From NCBI GenBank assembly GCA_963786805.1, contig CAWBAK010000004.1, positions 558,001-622,000 of the forward strand: DNA of 64,000 nucleotides, read 5' to 3'. Every line of letters starts with the position of its first letter. The stretch's first letter is position 1. Below, piece by piece: positions 41,773 to 50,677 of the stretch. The position numbers and the translations under genes are program-made. This stretch comes from CALGFI01 sp963786805. Its GTDB lineage: Bacteria > Actinomycetota > UBA4738 > HRBIN12. Under the pieces are notes generated by a model. That model was not told the DNA's origin and did no database searches. It saw only the letters and a list, made by a program, of their open reading frames with translations.

Positions 41773-44700
41773 ATGGCGGAGAAGCTCGAACCCGAACGCG
41801 ACCCTTCCGCGGAAGGGGCCGAGGAGCTCCTCGGCTTCCTGCGCGAGCAGGACATGCGCGAGCGCGTGTTCGAGGCGTACCCCGATGCCATCCTGATCCT
41901 TGACCAGGACGACACGGTGCTCGACATGAACCGGGCGGCGGCCGAGCTCCTCGGCCGCACACGCGACGAGCGCGTGGAGCTCGATGAGGTCCTGGTCGAC
42001 GAGGGCGCGGAAGGACGCAAGGGCGCATCCGGCGGCGAGTGGCAACGGCGGGTCGAGGTGCGCCGCGCAGACGGTTCGACCGCAAGCGTCGAGGCGCGCT
42101 CGATCGTGGTTCCCGGCGAGAGCGAGGCGCTCCGACTCCTGGTGCTCTCGCGGGCCGGCGAGGCCGAACAGCGCGGATGGGAGCAGACCCGCCGCGTCGA
42201 AGAGCGGATCGCCCATCTGCAAGCCATCACCGACGCGGCCCTCGTGCACCTGTCGCTGGACCAGCTCTTCGAGGAGCTCCTCGGGCGTCTGCGGGACCTC
42301 CTGCACGCCGACTCGGTCACCGTCCTGCTGCTCGACCCGGTCGCGCAGGTCCTACGCATCCGGGCGACGAGCGGCCTCGAGCGCCCCGCCGAGGAGCGCG
42401 TGGACGTTCCGCTCGGCGTGGGCGTCGCGGGACGCATCGCGTCGCAGAAACGCCCTGCGGTGATCGGAGACCTCGGACGGGCCGGTGCGGTCAGTCCCTT
42501 CCTCGGGCGACGGCTCCGCTCGCTGGTCGGCGTGCCGATCCTCCGCGCGGGCGAGGTCCGCGGGGTCCTGCACGCCGGCAGCCTCCGGCCGCGCCGCTTC
42601 ACGCAGGAAGACGTCTCGATGCTCGAGCTCGTCGCCGCCCGACTCGAACCGGCGATCGAGAACGCCAACCTGCACGAGACCGAGCGTGCAGCGCGAGAAG
42701 CGGCGGAAAAGGATGCCGCTCGCCTTCGCTTGGTGCAGTCCGTCGGCGGTGCCCTGGGAGCGGTCCTGCCCGTCGACGCGATCGGACGCATCGTCCTCGA
42801 TCACATGGTGCCGGCGCTGGGAGCCAGCGCAGGAGGCGTGGGGGTCGTGGACGAGGAGGGTCACACCGTACGGATCGCCGCCTCGGTCGGATACGACGCC
42901 GAGACCATGGAGCGTCTCGGGTCCTTCCCCATCGACGGCGACCTGCCGGCGGCGGCCGCGATCCGGGATGGGCGCCTGGTCCTGATCGCGTCGCCCGAGG
43001 AACGCGACCGGTCCTACCCCTCGCTCGCCGGGCATCGCTCGGTCGGGAAGTCGTGGGCGGCGCTCCCCCTCCTGGTGGGCTCGCGACGAGTGGGCGTGAT
43101 CACCCTGTCGTTCCCGGATCGGAGGACGTTCGGCGAGGAGGACGTCGAGGTTATGAGCGCACTCGCCCACCAGTGCGCGCAGGCCCTCGATCGATCCCGG
43201 CTGTACGAGACCGAGCGCGCGATCCGCACCCGGTCCGAGGCCACGAACCGCCGGCTCGGCTTGCTGCAGTCGCTGACCGCGAAGTACTCGCGCGCGCTGA
43301 CCTCGAGCGAGGTCGCCGAGCTCTCCGTGTCGGAGGCGACGGCGTCACTCGGCGCCAACTCCGGCGTGGTGCTGCTGCTCGATGAGGACGGCATGCTGCA
43401 GATGGGCGCATCACGGGGCTACAGCGAGCGAGCGCTGGAGGGGTGGCACAGCTTCCCGGCGGACCTGCCGACGCCCGCGGGTGAGGCGATCCGCACCGGG
43501 CAGATCGTCGTCGTCGAGTCTCCGGCCGATCTGGCGCAACGCTTCCCTCTCGTCGCGCCGTCGTTCACGGGGCGACCCATCGGACCCACCGTCGCCCTGC
43601 CGATCCTGGTCGATGAACGACCGATCGGAGCGCTCGCATTCACGTTCGACGTTGGCCACCGCCTGGGCGAGGACGACCCGGTCCTGTTCCAGGCACTCGG
43701 ACGTCAATGCGGTCAGGCGCTCGAGCGGGCGCGCCTGTACGAGACCGAGCGGCGCGCCCGTCGCGAGGCGGAGCTCGCGCGCGAACGCACCGAACGGCTG
43801 CAGACCGTCGCGAACGCGATCGCGTCCGCGGAGACGCAGCAGGACGTGGCCGAGGTGCTCGCCGAGCAGAGCATCGTCGCGCTCGGCGGCGTCGCCTCCG
43901 TCGTCGTCCGGGTCCGCCCCGAAGGCGCACTCGAGGTCGCCGCGGCGCGCGGCTACCCGGCGGAGGTGATCGAGTCCTGGCATCCGCTGGACCTGCAGAC
44001 GCCCTCGCCGCTCGCCGAGGCCATCCGATCGGGCGTCGGCATCTGGATGCGATCGGGGGCGGAGCTCGCGGCCGCCTTCCCGGCGATCGTCGAGACCCAG
44101 GAACGCCTCGGGTTCGGTGGCGCCTTCGCCGCGATCCCGCTCGCCGCCGCGGACCAGGTCGTCGGCTCGGTGGGCGTCCGGTTCGCCGACCAGCGGGATT
44201 GGCCGGAAACCGACCGCGAGTTCCTGCGGGCGATCGCCCGGCAGTGCACGCAGGCGATGCTCCAGGCGGACCTGCGAGAGGTGGAGCTCGCGACGAGGCG
44301 GGAGCTGGAGCTGAGCGAGCGCCGATATCGATCGCTGGTACAGACGACCTCGACGATCGACTGGACCGTCGATCCGGCGGGGGCCTTCGTCGAGCCCCAG
44401 TCCTCGTGGACGGCCTACACGGGTCAGGATTGGGAGGAGCATCGGGGCCTCGGCTGGCTCGACGCGATCCATCCAGACGACCGCGAGGACGTGTTGGAGA
44501 AGTGGTTCCATGCCCGCGACACCGGTGAGCTCTACTCGGTGCGAGCGCGCGCGTGGCACGAGCCTTCAGGTGAGCATCGTCACGTCGTCATCCATGCCGC
44601 GCCGGTCCGCGACGCCTCGAGCCGTATCACCGAATGGGTCGGCACCGCCACCGACGTCCACGAGCAACGGCTTGCCACCATCGAGGCGAATCGACGCGAG

Positions 44701-46557
44701 TCGGCGGCGCGCGCGGAGCTCGAGACCGTCGGAGAGCGACTCGCGTATCTGGCCGCGGCGAGCAACGTCCTCGCGTCGTCCCTGGAGGAGTCAGAGACAC
44801 TCCAGCGGCTGGCCGACCTGGCCGTCCCCCGCCTCGCGGACTGGTGCACGATCGACCTCCTCGGAACGGACGGCTCGATCGAGCTCGTCGCGATCGCGCA
44901 CGTCGACCCGGCGAAGGTGGAACTCGCGCGCGACATCCGCCGCCGATACCCACCCGATCCCGACTCGGAGGTCGGAACGCCGCAGGTCCTTCGCACGGGC
45001 CGGCCCTTCCTCATGGAGGAGATCCCGAAGGAGCTGATCGAAGAGGCGAAGCAGAGGATGCCGGAGCTCGAGGAGCTGCTCGACGAGCTGCAGCTGCGCT
45101 CGATGTTGGTCGTGCCGCTCTCGGTCGGCGACCGCGTGCTCGGCGTCATGACCTTCGTCTGGGCGGAATCCGGGTACCGATACGATCGGGACGACCTCGC
45201 CCTGGCCGAGGACCTCGCCCATCGCGCGGCCATCGCGATCGAGAACGCTCGGCTGTATCAAGCCGAGCGGGACGCCCGCCGCGAGGAGTCGCGAGCGAGC
45301 GAACGGCTCCAGATCCTCTCCGAGGCCGGCGCCGGCATGGCCGAGACACTCGACGCGCGGCGGATGCTCGGCGCGCTCGTCCGGACGACCTCGCGCGGGT
45401 TCTCCGACTACAGCACCGTCTACCGGCTGGACCGTACCGGGAGCGTCATGGACGTCGTCACGGCGCATCGGGACCTGGCCCTCGACGGCGTCCTTCGCCG
45501 CGCCGCGACGATGCGCCTCCCCGAGCCGGACGACGAGGGCAGCGTGGTCGCGCGGGTGCTGCGAACGGGAGCGGCCGCCTGGGAGCCCGATCTCCCTACG
45601 ACGTTCATGGACGAGGTCACGGCGACCGACGAGCAGCGCAAGCTCGGTCGCCGGCTCCGAGCCAGGTCCGCGATCGCCGTTCCGCTCGTCGGGCGCGGCC
45701 AGCTGCTGGGGATCTTGGGCCTGGTTCGGATCGAGGGGTCGCCGCCGTTCGTTCGCGAGGATCTCGACCTCGCGATCGAGCTCGGACGCCGAGCCGGCAC
45801 ACTCCTGGACAACGCCCGCCTGTACGCCGAGCGCGAGCTCATCGCGGACACCCTGCAGCGAAGCCTCGTTCCCCCCGAACTGCCCGACGTCCCCGGCCTC
45901 GAGGTCGGCGCGCGGTACCGCTCCGCAGCGCCCGGAACCACGGTGGGCGGCGACTTCTACGACGTGTTCGAGGTCGACCTCGACAACTGGGGCGCGTTGA
46001 TCGGCGACGTCGTCGGCAAGGGCCCGCAGGCGGCCGCGATGATGGGACTCGCTCGATACACGATCCGCACCGCGGCGATGTCCGAGACCCGGCCGAGCGC
46101 GCTGCTCGAGACGCTGAACGAAGCGATCCTTCGGCAGGTGCGAGACAACATGTTCTGCACCGCGTGCTTCGCGCGGGTTCGGCGCGACGGCGCGAACGCG
46201 CGCGTGACGATCGCTTCGGGCGGCCATCCCCTTCCCCTCCTGCTGCATCCGGACGGACGCGTCGAGACCGTCGGCGAGCCCGGCACGCTCATCGGCGTCT
46301 TCGAAGACCCGACGATCGTGGACCGCGTGCTCGACCTCGGGCCGGGCGACGCGCTCGTCATGTACACGGACGGCGTCGTGGACGAGCGCCGCGGCGACGA
46401 GGAGTTCGGAGAGGAACGGCTCATCGAGCTGTTGGCCACCCTCGGAGGGGCGAACGCGCAGGAGATCGCCGACACGATCGACGGCGCGGTCCTGGACTTC
46501 AGGGACGGAGACCAGAAGGACGATGTCGCCGTGCTCGTGCTGAAGGTGCCCTCGTGA
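41773..46557 (+). CDS. Multi-GAF/PAS sensor with RsbU/SpoIIE-type PP2C phosphatase domain
   Basis: 1594 residues, no membrane helix. Order, by repeats in the sequence: PAS about 35-105 (VFEAYPDAILILDQDDTVLDMN); GAF about 145-300, 316-478, 495-656, 675-839; PAS about 850-970 (RYRSLVQTTSTIDWTVDPAG); GAF about 990-1166 and 1176-1356; SpoIIE/PP2C from 1360 (LQRSLVPPELP, TTVGGDFYDVF, GDVVGKGPQAA, VMYTDGVVDERR, KDDVAVLVLK) with the metal Asp residues in place. It should dephosphorylate STAS antagonists in answer to several ligands. The ATG at 41773 follows AGGGCAGGGG. STAS and kinase genes follow with overlaps. Confidence 0.92.
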   Translation: MAEKLEPERDPSAEGAEELLGFLREQDMRERVFEAYPDAILILDQDDTVLDMNRAAAELLGRTRDERVELDEVLVDEGAEGRKGASGGEWQRRVEVRRADGSTASVEARSIVVPGESEALRLLVLSRAGEAEQRGWEQTRRVEERIAHLQAITDAALVHLSLDQLFEELLGRLRDLLHADSVTVLLLDPVAQVLRIRATSGLERPAEERVDVPLGVGVAGRIASQKRPAVIGDLGRAGAVSPFLGRRLRSLVGVPILRAGEVRGVLHAGSLRPRRFTQEDVSMLELVAARLEPAIENANLHETERAAREAAEKDAARLRLVQSVGGALGAVLPVDAIGRIVLDHMVPALGASAGGVGVVDEEGHTVRIAASVGYDAETMERLGSFPIDGDLPAAAAIRDGRLVLIASPEERDRSYPSLAGHRSVGKSWAALPLLVGSRRVGVITLSFPDRRTFGEEDVEVMSALAHQCAQALDRSRLYETERAIRTRSEATNRRLGLLQSLTAKYSRALTSSEVAELSVSEATASLGANSGVVLLLDEDGMLQMGASRGYSERALEGWHSFPADLPTPAGEAIRTGQIVVVESPADLAQRFPLVAPSFTGRPIGPTVALPILVDERPIGALAFTFDVGHRLGEDDPVLFQALGRQCGQALERARLYETERRARREAELARERTERLQTVANAIASAETQQDVAEVLAEQSIVALGGVASVVVRVRPEGALEVAAARGYPAEVIESWHPLDLQTPSPLAEAIRSGVGIWMRSGAELAAAFPAIVETQERLGFGGAFAAIPLAAADQVVGSVGVRFADQRDWPETDREFLRAIARQCTQAMLQADLREVELATRRELELSERRYRSLVQTTSTIDWTVDPAGAFVEPQSSWTAYTGQDWEEHRGLGWLDAIHPDDREDVLEKWFHARDTGELYSVRARAWHEPSGEHRHVVIHAAPVRDASSRITEWVGTATDVHEQRLATIEANRRESAARAELETVGERLAYLAAASNVLASSLEESETLQRLADLAVPRLADWCTIDLLGTDGSIELVAIAHVDPAKVELARDIRRRYPPDPDSEVGTPQVLRTGRPFLMEEIPKELIEEAKQRMPELEELLDELQLRSMLVVPLSVGDRVLGVMTFVWAESGYRYDRDDLALAEDLAHRAAIAIENARLYQAERDARREESRASERLQILSEAGAGMAETLDARRMLGALVRTTSRGFSDYSTVYRLDRTGSVMDVVTAHRDLALDGVLRRAATMRLPEPDDEGSVVARVLRTGAAAWEPDLPTTFMDEVTATDEQRKLGRRLRARSAIAVPLVGRGQLLGILGLVRIEGSPPFVREDLDLAIELGRRAGTLLDNARLYAERELIADTLQRSLVPPELPDVPGLEVGARYRSAAPGTTVGGDFYDVFEVDLDNWGALIGDVVGKGPQAAAMMGLARYTIRTAAMSETRPSALLETLNEAILRQVRDNMFCTACFARVRRDGANARVTIASGGHPLPLLLHPDGRVETVGEPGTLIGVFEDPTIVDRVLDLGPGDALVMYTDGVVDERRGDEEFGEERLIELLATLGGANAQEIADTIDGAVLDFRDGDQKDDVAVLVLKVPS

Positions 46558-46892
46558 ATCCGATCGTGCTCGACGCGACGTTCGACGACGACACCGTGCG
46601 CGTCCGCTTCGAGGGCGAGCTCGACCTGACGACGGTCCCCAACGCCGAGGAGTTCGTGTCCAACATCGAACGGGAGCACGCGCCCGACACGCTGGTGCTC
46701 GACCTCCGCGATCTGCGGTTCCTTGACTCGAGTGGTCTTCGGTTCATCCTGGCGGTGGACGCTCGCACGCGCAAAGAAGGAAGGCGCCTGCGGATCGTCT
46801 CGGGACCGGAGGCGGTGCATCGCGTCTTCCGGATCGCGCTCCTGGAGAAGAGGCTCGAGTTCGTGGAGGAGAAGGACGTGAACGGTGCCTGA
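46554..46892 (+). CDS. STAS-domain anti-sigma factor antagonist
   Basis: 112 residues. VRFEGELDLTTVPNAEEFV, LDLRDLRFLDSSGLRFILAVD with the DSSGL phosphorylation site, and a C-terminal amphipathic helix. GTG at 46554 overlaps the phosphatase stop (GTGA). Likely direct substrate of the upstream PP2C domain and of the downstream kinase. Confidence 0.92.
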   Translation: MNPIVLDATFDDDTVRVRFEGELDLTTVPNAEEFVSNIEREHAPDTLVLDLRDLRFLDSSGLRFILAVDARTRKEGRRLRIVSGPEAVHRVFRIALLEKRLEFVEEKDVNGA

Positions 46893-47277
46893 GATCGCCG
46901 TGGCCCTTCCCGCCGTCCCCGAGTCGATCCCGCGATCCCGCGAGGTCCTCGAAAGCCTTCGCGGCGAGCTCGACGAGTCGCTGCTCGACGATCTTCGCCT
47001 CATCGTCAGCGAGCTCGTCACGAACAGCATCCGCCACGCCGGCCTCCGGTCCAGCGACCCGATCGATCTCGAGATCTCCGTGACGGATGAGACGATCCGT
47101 TTGGAGCTGCGCGATCGTGGGCGCGGGTTCGCGCCTCCCCCATCCCCCAACAACCCGTTCCAGGAATCCGGTTGGGGTCTCTTCCTCGTGTCGCAGCTGA
47201 CCGACCGGTGGGGCGTCTCGACCGAGGACGGCTTGACCACGGTGTGGATCGAGATCCACCGCAAGCCTTCCGAGTAG
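46885..47277 (+). CDS. RsbW-type anti-sigma kinase
   Basis: 130 residues with a canonical GHKL ATP site: LRLIVSELVTNSIRHAG (N-box with Glu and Asn), LRDRGRGFAPP (G1) and ESGWGLFLVSQLTDRWGV (G2). Unlike the UsfX-like protein at 38462 it should be an active serine kinase. GTG start overlaps the STAS gene by eight bases. No sigma factor is adjacent, so it may control the SigF-like factor 8 kb away or a distant one. Confidence 0.92.
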   Translation: MPEIAVALPAVPESIPRSREVLESLRGELDESLLDDLRLIVSELVTNSIRHAGLRSSDPIDLEISVTDETIRLELRDRGRGFAPPPSPNNPFQESGWGLFLVSQLTDRWGVSTEDGLTTVWIEIHRKPSE

Positions 47278-47347
47278 ACAGCCCGAGCCCATTGTGGGAG
47301 TGTCCTCATCAAGGCTGCCCTGCAAAGCGGGGCGCCAAGGGGGCGGG

Positions 47348-47809
47348 ATGAACCGGGGATCCAAGCCGACGGACGACACGCCGGCCGAGCGGGCGCTGTC
47401 CGTGACCTTCCCCGAGCTCCCCATCGCGTCGTACCTGCGCTTCCTCGAGTGGAGCGAGCTCACGGCGGCGGCGATCCTCGCCGATCCCGCGCTCGAGTCG
47501 GTGGCGCGGGCGAACGGGGTGCGGGTCCTGGACCGGGCGATCCAGCTCCTCGGCTACCGAACCAGGGCGGCGTTCGACGAGGCCGCCGTGGAGGCGATCC
47601 GGAAAGGGTCCAGGACGCTGGCGTTCAACGTATCCGCGCCGATCCGCCTGTGGTCCGAAGGCATCACGAACAGCCTGCGGTTCAACGAATGGGTGGGTGC
47701 GTCCCGAGGTTCGATCGCCGCCAGCCTGCCGAAGCCGAGCCGAGACGTGGACGCGACGTTCCGCAAGATCCTCGGGACCGCCCGCGAGGCTTACGCTTCG
47801 GCATCCTGA
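47348..47809 (+). CDS. Hypothetical protein
   Basis: 153 residues, mostly helical: LSVTFPELPIASYLRFLEWSELTAAAILADPAL, then GVRVLDRAIQLLGYRTRAAFDEAAVEAIRKG and a second helical half. No motif or family recognised, no signal or membrane helix. It has its own GGGGCGGG ribosome site and normal codon use, so coding is likely. Confidence 0.6.
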   Translation: MNRGSKPTDDTPAERALSVTFPELPIASYLRFLEWSELTAAAILADPALESVARANGVRVLDRAIQLLGYRTRAAFDEAAVEAIRKGSRTLAFNVSAPIRLWSEGITNSLRFNEWVGASRGSIAASLPKPSRDVDATFRKILGTAREAYASAS

Positions 47810-47891
47810 CGCCGCACCCTTTTCGCTCCTTCGTTCCTTCACGGTTCCGAGGCCGAGTTTCGCTGACGGCCGGTCGCGGTAGGACTGGTCC

Positions 47892-48209
47892 ATGAGCGCC
47901 GATCCGCATCGATCGGACCACGTGGGCCGCCGCGCCGGGACCCGGATCGCAGTCGGCATGCTCGTCGGCCCGCTGGTCGGCGTCGCGCTCGGGTTGCTGA
48001 TCGGCTCGATCGTCTTCGACCCGTGGTCCCCCGGCATGTGGGCCGCCCTGGTGGCGGGCACGGCGTTCGGCGCACTCGGCGGGTTCTTCGCTGGGATGTC
48101 GGCGCTCGGCCCCCCGGCGCCCGACGACGACCCTCTCCTCCGCGACCCGTCGGCCGAGACCCCGCTCACCGAGGAATCTCAGCCGGAGCGCGCCGACCCC
48201 ACGCGCTGA
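47892..48209 (+). CDS. Small two-helix glycine-rich membrane protein
   Basis: 105 residues. Two hydrophobic segments (VGMLVGPLVGVALGLLIGSIVF and MWAALVAGTAFGALGGFFAGMSAL), both with GxxxG-type spacing of the glycine-zipper kind, then an acidic tail. No named family. Confidence 0.6.
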   Translation: MSADPHRSDHVGRRAGTRIAVGMLVGPLVGVALGLLIGSIVFDPWSPGMWAALVAGTAFGALGGFFAGMSALGPPAPDDDPLLRDPSAETPLTEESQPERADPTR

Positions 48210-48257
48210 CCGCCGGAGCTCTCTCGCATCCGACGGGATGTGGGACCATGCAACACC

Positions 48258-49637
48258 ATGAGCATCGCGCGCGCCATCTTCTTCCCTCGCCCACTCCGGC
48301 GCTTCCTCAAAGCGGTGCCCGAGCTGCATCCGATCACGCTGCGCTTCGTCGACCAGCGGCTCGGCGACTCGTACCAGCGCGACTACTTCCGCGACAACCT
48401 GCCGTACATCCGACTCGCGCACGTGCTCGGCATCTTCATGTGGGCCGTCTTCGGCATCCTCGCCCGGTATCTGGTTCCTAACGACGCCGGCGGAACCGCG
48501 GACCTCGTGCTTCGGTTCGCGGTCGCGATCCCGATCGTCCTCGTCAGCTTCGCGCTGACGTACGCGAGCTGGTACCCGAGGCGGTGGCAGCCGATCCTGG
48601 CCTTCGTCCTGCTCGCGAACGGCATCCTCTGGTCGACGCATCGTGTCTTCGTCGAGGGGGCGACCGCGGAGTGGGCGTTCGCCGGGATGATCCTGGTGCT
48701 CGCGTTCAACTACGTGCTCAGCCGCGTCCAGTTCATCTACACGGCCGTGATCGGCATCGTGCTGATCGCGTACCACAACGTCGTGTCCGTCGTCGTCGGT
48801 GAGACGGCGCGAGATGTGATCTTCGTCGACTTCTTCCTGATCGGGTTCGCGTCGATCGGGATGGCCGGCGCCTACGTCCTCGAACGCTTCATGCGCCTTC
48901 TTTACCTGCGCGAGCGCGAGCTGGATCTGGAGCGGCGCCGGTCCGAGGACCTGCTCGAGAACACGCTGCCGCACGCCATCGTGGAACGCCTCAAGGACCG
49001 CGGGGCGGAGCCCGATGCGGCGTCGATCGCCGACGCGCTGCCCGAGGTGAGCGTCCTGTTCGCCGACATCGAGGGCTTCACGCCGCGCGGCGCGTCGATC
49101 CCGCCGGACGAGCTCGTTTCGGTGCTCGACGGCATCTTCACCCGGTTCGACACCCTGGTGGACCGGTTCGGGCTGGAGAAGATCAAGACCGTGGGCGACG
49201 CGTACATGGCCGTCGCCGGCGCGCCCGAGCCCCACCCCGAGCACGCCCGGGCGGCGGCCGAGATGGCGCTCGGGATCCAGGAGACGATGGCTGAGATCCG
49301 CTGGCCGAGCAGCGATCCGATGCGCGTCCGAGTCGGCGTCGCGTCCGGTCCAGCGGTCGCCGGCGTGATCGGACACCGCAAGTTCGCGTACGACCTGTGG
49401 GGCGACACGGTGAACCTGGCCAGCCGTCTCGAGTCGCACGGGACGCCGGGACGCATCCTCGTCTCGGAGGCGACGGCCGCGCTCCTCGGCGACGACTACC
49501 GGTTGAGCGAGACACAGGTGATCGACCTCAAGGGCCGGGGCCCGACCCCCGCGCGCTTCCTCCTCGGCCGTGCCCGGGAAACCTCTCCCGCGGTCGAGGA
49601 CCTTCGAGACCGCGTGAGCGAACCCGCCGAACCGTAG
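48258..49637 (+). CDS. Membrane class III adenylate/guanylate cyclase
   Basis: 459 residues. About six membrane helices (60-215), a short coiled linker (LERRRSEDLLENTLPHAIVERLKDRG), then the catalytic domain: VLFADIEGFTP with metal Asp, LEKIKTVGDAYMAVAG with the substrate-selecting Lys, second metal Asp and YDLWGDTVNLASRLES with the second specificity residue Asp and the Asn/Arg pair. Lys and Asp favour ATP, so cAMP is the likely product. A trailing charged tail follows. Confidence 0.93.
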   Translation: MSIARAIFFPRPLRRFLKAVPELHPITLRFVDQRLGDSYQRDYFRDNLPYIRLAHVLGIFMWAVFGILARYLVPNDAGGTADLVLRFAVAIPIVLVSFALTYASWYPRRWQPILAFVLLANGILWSTHRVFVEGATAEWAFAGMILVLAFNYVLSRVQFIYTAVIGIVLIAYHNVVSVVVGETARDVIFVDFFLIGFASIGMAGAYVLERFMRLLYLRERELDLERRRSEDLLENTLPHAIVERLKDRGAEPDAASIADALPEVSVLFADIEGFTPRGASIPPDELVSVLDGIFTRFDTLVDRFGLEKIKTVGDAYMAVAGAPEPHPEHARAAAEMALGIQETMAEIRWPSSDPMRVRVGVASGPAVAGVIGHRKFAYDLWGDTVNLASRLESHGTPGRILVSEATAALLGDDYRLSETQVIDLKGRGPTPARFLLGRARETSPAVEDLRDRVSEPAEP

Positions 49638-49649
49638 GCGCCCGCCCGC

Positions 49650-50603
49650 TCAGCCGCTGCGGTGGAGCTGCTCCATCATCGTCACGAACGGACGCGTGTT
49701 CTGCATGACGTAGAAGTGGACCGACGGGACGCCGCGGTCCAGCAGCTCGCGCGTCTGTTCCAGCGCCCACCGCACGCCGACGTCCGTGGCCCGCTCGGGT
49801 GAGCCGGCTTCGATCATCTCGCCGACCAGCCGCTCCGGGATGCTCGCGCCGAAGTGCTTGGGCACCAGCCGGACCTGTTCCTGCCGCGTGAGGATCTTCA
49901 AGCCCGGGATGATCGGGATCGTCACGCCGCGATCGCGGGCGGCCTTGAGGAACCGGAAGAACACCTCGTTCTCGTAGAAGATCTGGGTGACGGCGTAGTG
50001 CGCCCCGGCTTTCTGCTTGTCGAGCAGGACCGAGATGTCCCATTCGAGGTTCGGCGCCTCGACGTGCTTCTCCGGGTACGCGGCGACACCGATGCAGAAG
50101 TCGCTCGGCGTGGCCTCGACCAGCTGCTCGAGATACACGCCGCGGTTCATCTCGGCCACCTGCCGCACGAGGTCCAGGCCGCTCTCGTTGATCGACCGGC
50201 CCTCCACCGCCTCCCGCGGCGCGCCGTCCCCCCGGATCACGAGCACGTTCTCGATCCCGAGGTAGTTGAGCTCGATCAGCGCGTCCTCGGTCTCCTCGCG
50301 CGTGAACCCGTTCGCCAGCACGTGCGGAACGGGATCGACGTTGAACCGATGCTTGATCGCCGCGCACAGACCGAAGGTCCCCGGCGCCTTTCGCGTGACG
50401 CGTCGCCGCCACGTCCCGTCGGGCAGCTCGTCCCAGACGGCCTCGGCCGAGTGGCTCGTGATGTCGATGAACGGCGGGTCGAACGGCATGATCGACGAGA
50501 CGGCCTCGTAGATCCGCTGCACGTCTCCCCCGCGACGGGGCGGGATGATCTCCACGCTCACGAGAGGACGCGTCGCGTTCGCGAGGTGCTCGACGACCTT
50601 CAC
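49650..50603 (-). CDS. metF: Methylenetetrahydrofolate reductase
   Basis: 317 residues. Flavoprotein reducing 5,10-methylene-THF to 5-methyl-THF for methionine synthesis. SVEIIPPRRGGD at the start holds the catalytic Glu; ENVLVIRGDGAPRE, CIGVAAYPEKHVEAPN, AGAHYAVTQIFYENEVFFRF and IPIIPGLKIL are all family segments. GTG at 50603 is chosen because AAGGAG lies nine bases upstream. Divergent from lysA. Confidence 0.94.
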   Translation of the reverse strand: MKVVEHLANATRPLVSVEIIPPRRGGDVQRIYEAVSSIMPFDPPFIDITSHSAEAVWDELPDGTWRRRVTRKAPGTFGLCAAIKHRFNVDPVPHVLANGFTREETEDALIELNYLGIENVLVIRGDGAPREAVEGRSINESGLDLVRQVAEMNRGVYLEQLVEATPSDFCIGVAAYPEKHVEAPNLEWDISVLLDKQKAGAHYAVTQIFYENEVFFRFLKAARDRGVTIPIIPGLKILTRQEQVRLVPKHFGASIPERLVGEMIEAGSPERATDVGVRWALEQTRELLDRGVPSVHFYVMQNTRPFVTMMEQLHRSG

Positions 50604-50677
50604 GGAAAGGCTCCTTCGTTCGGCTTCGGACCGGTGCGGGGCGGTTGATAGCATCGCACGTCTTCAGGAGACCACCC

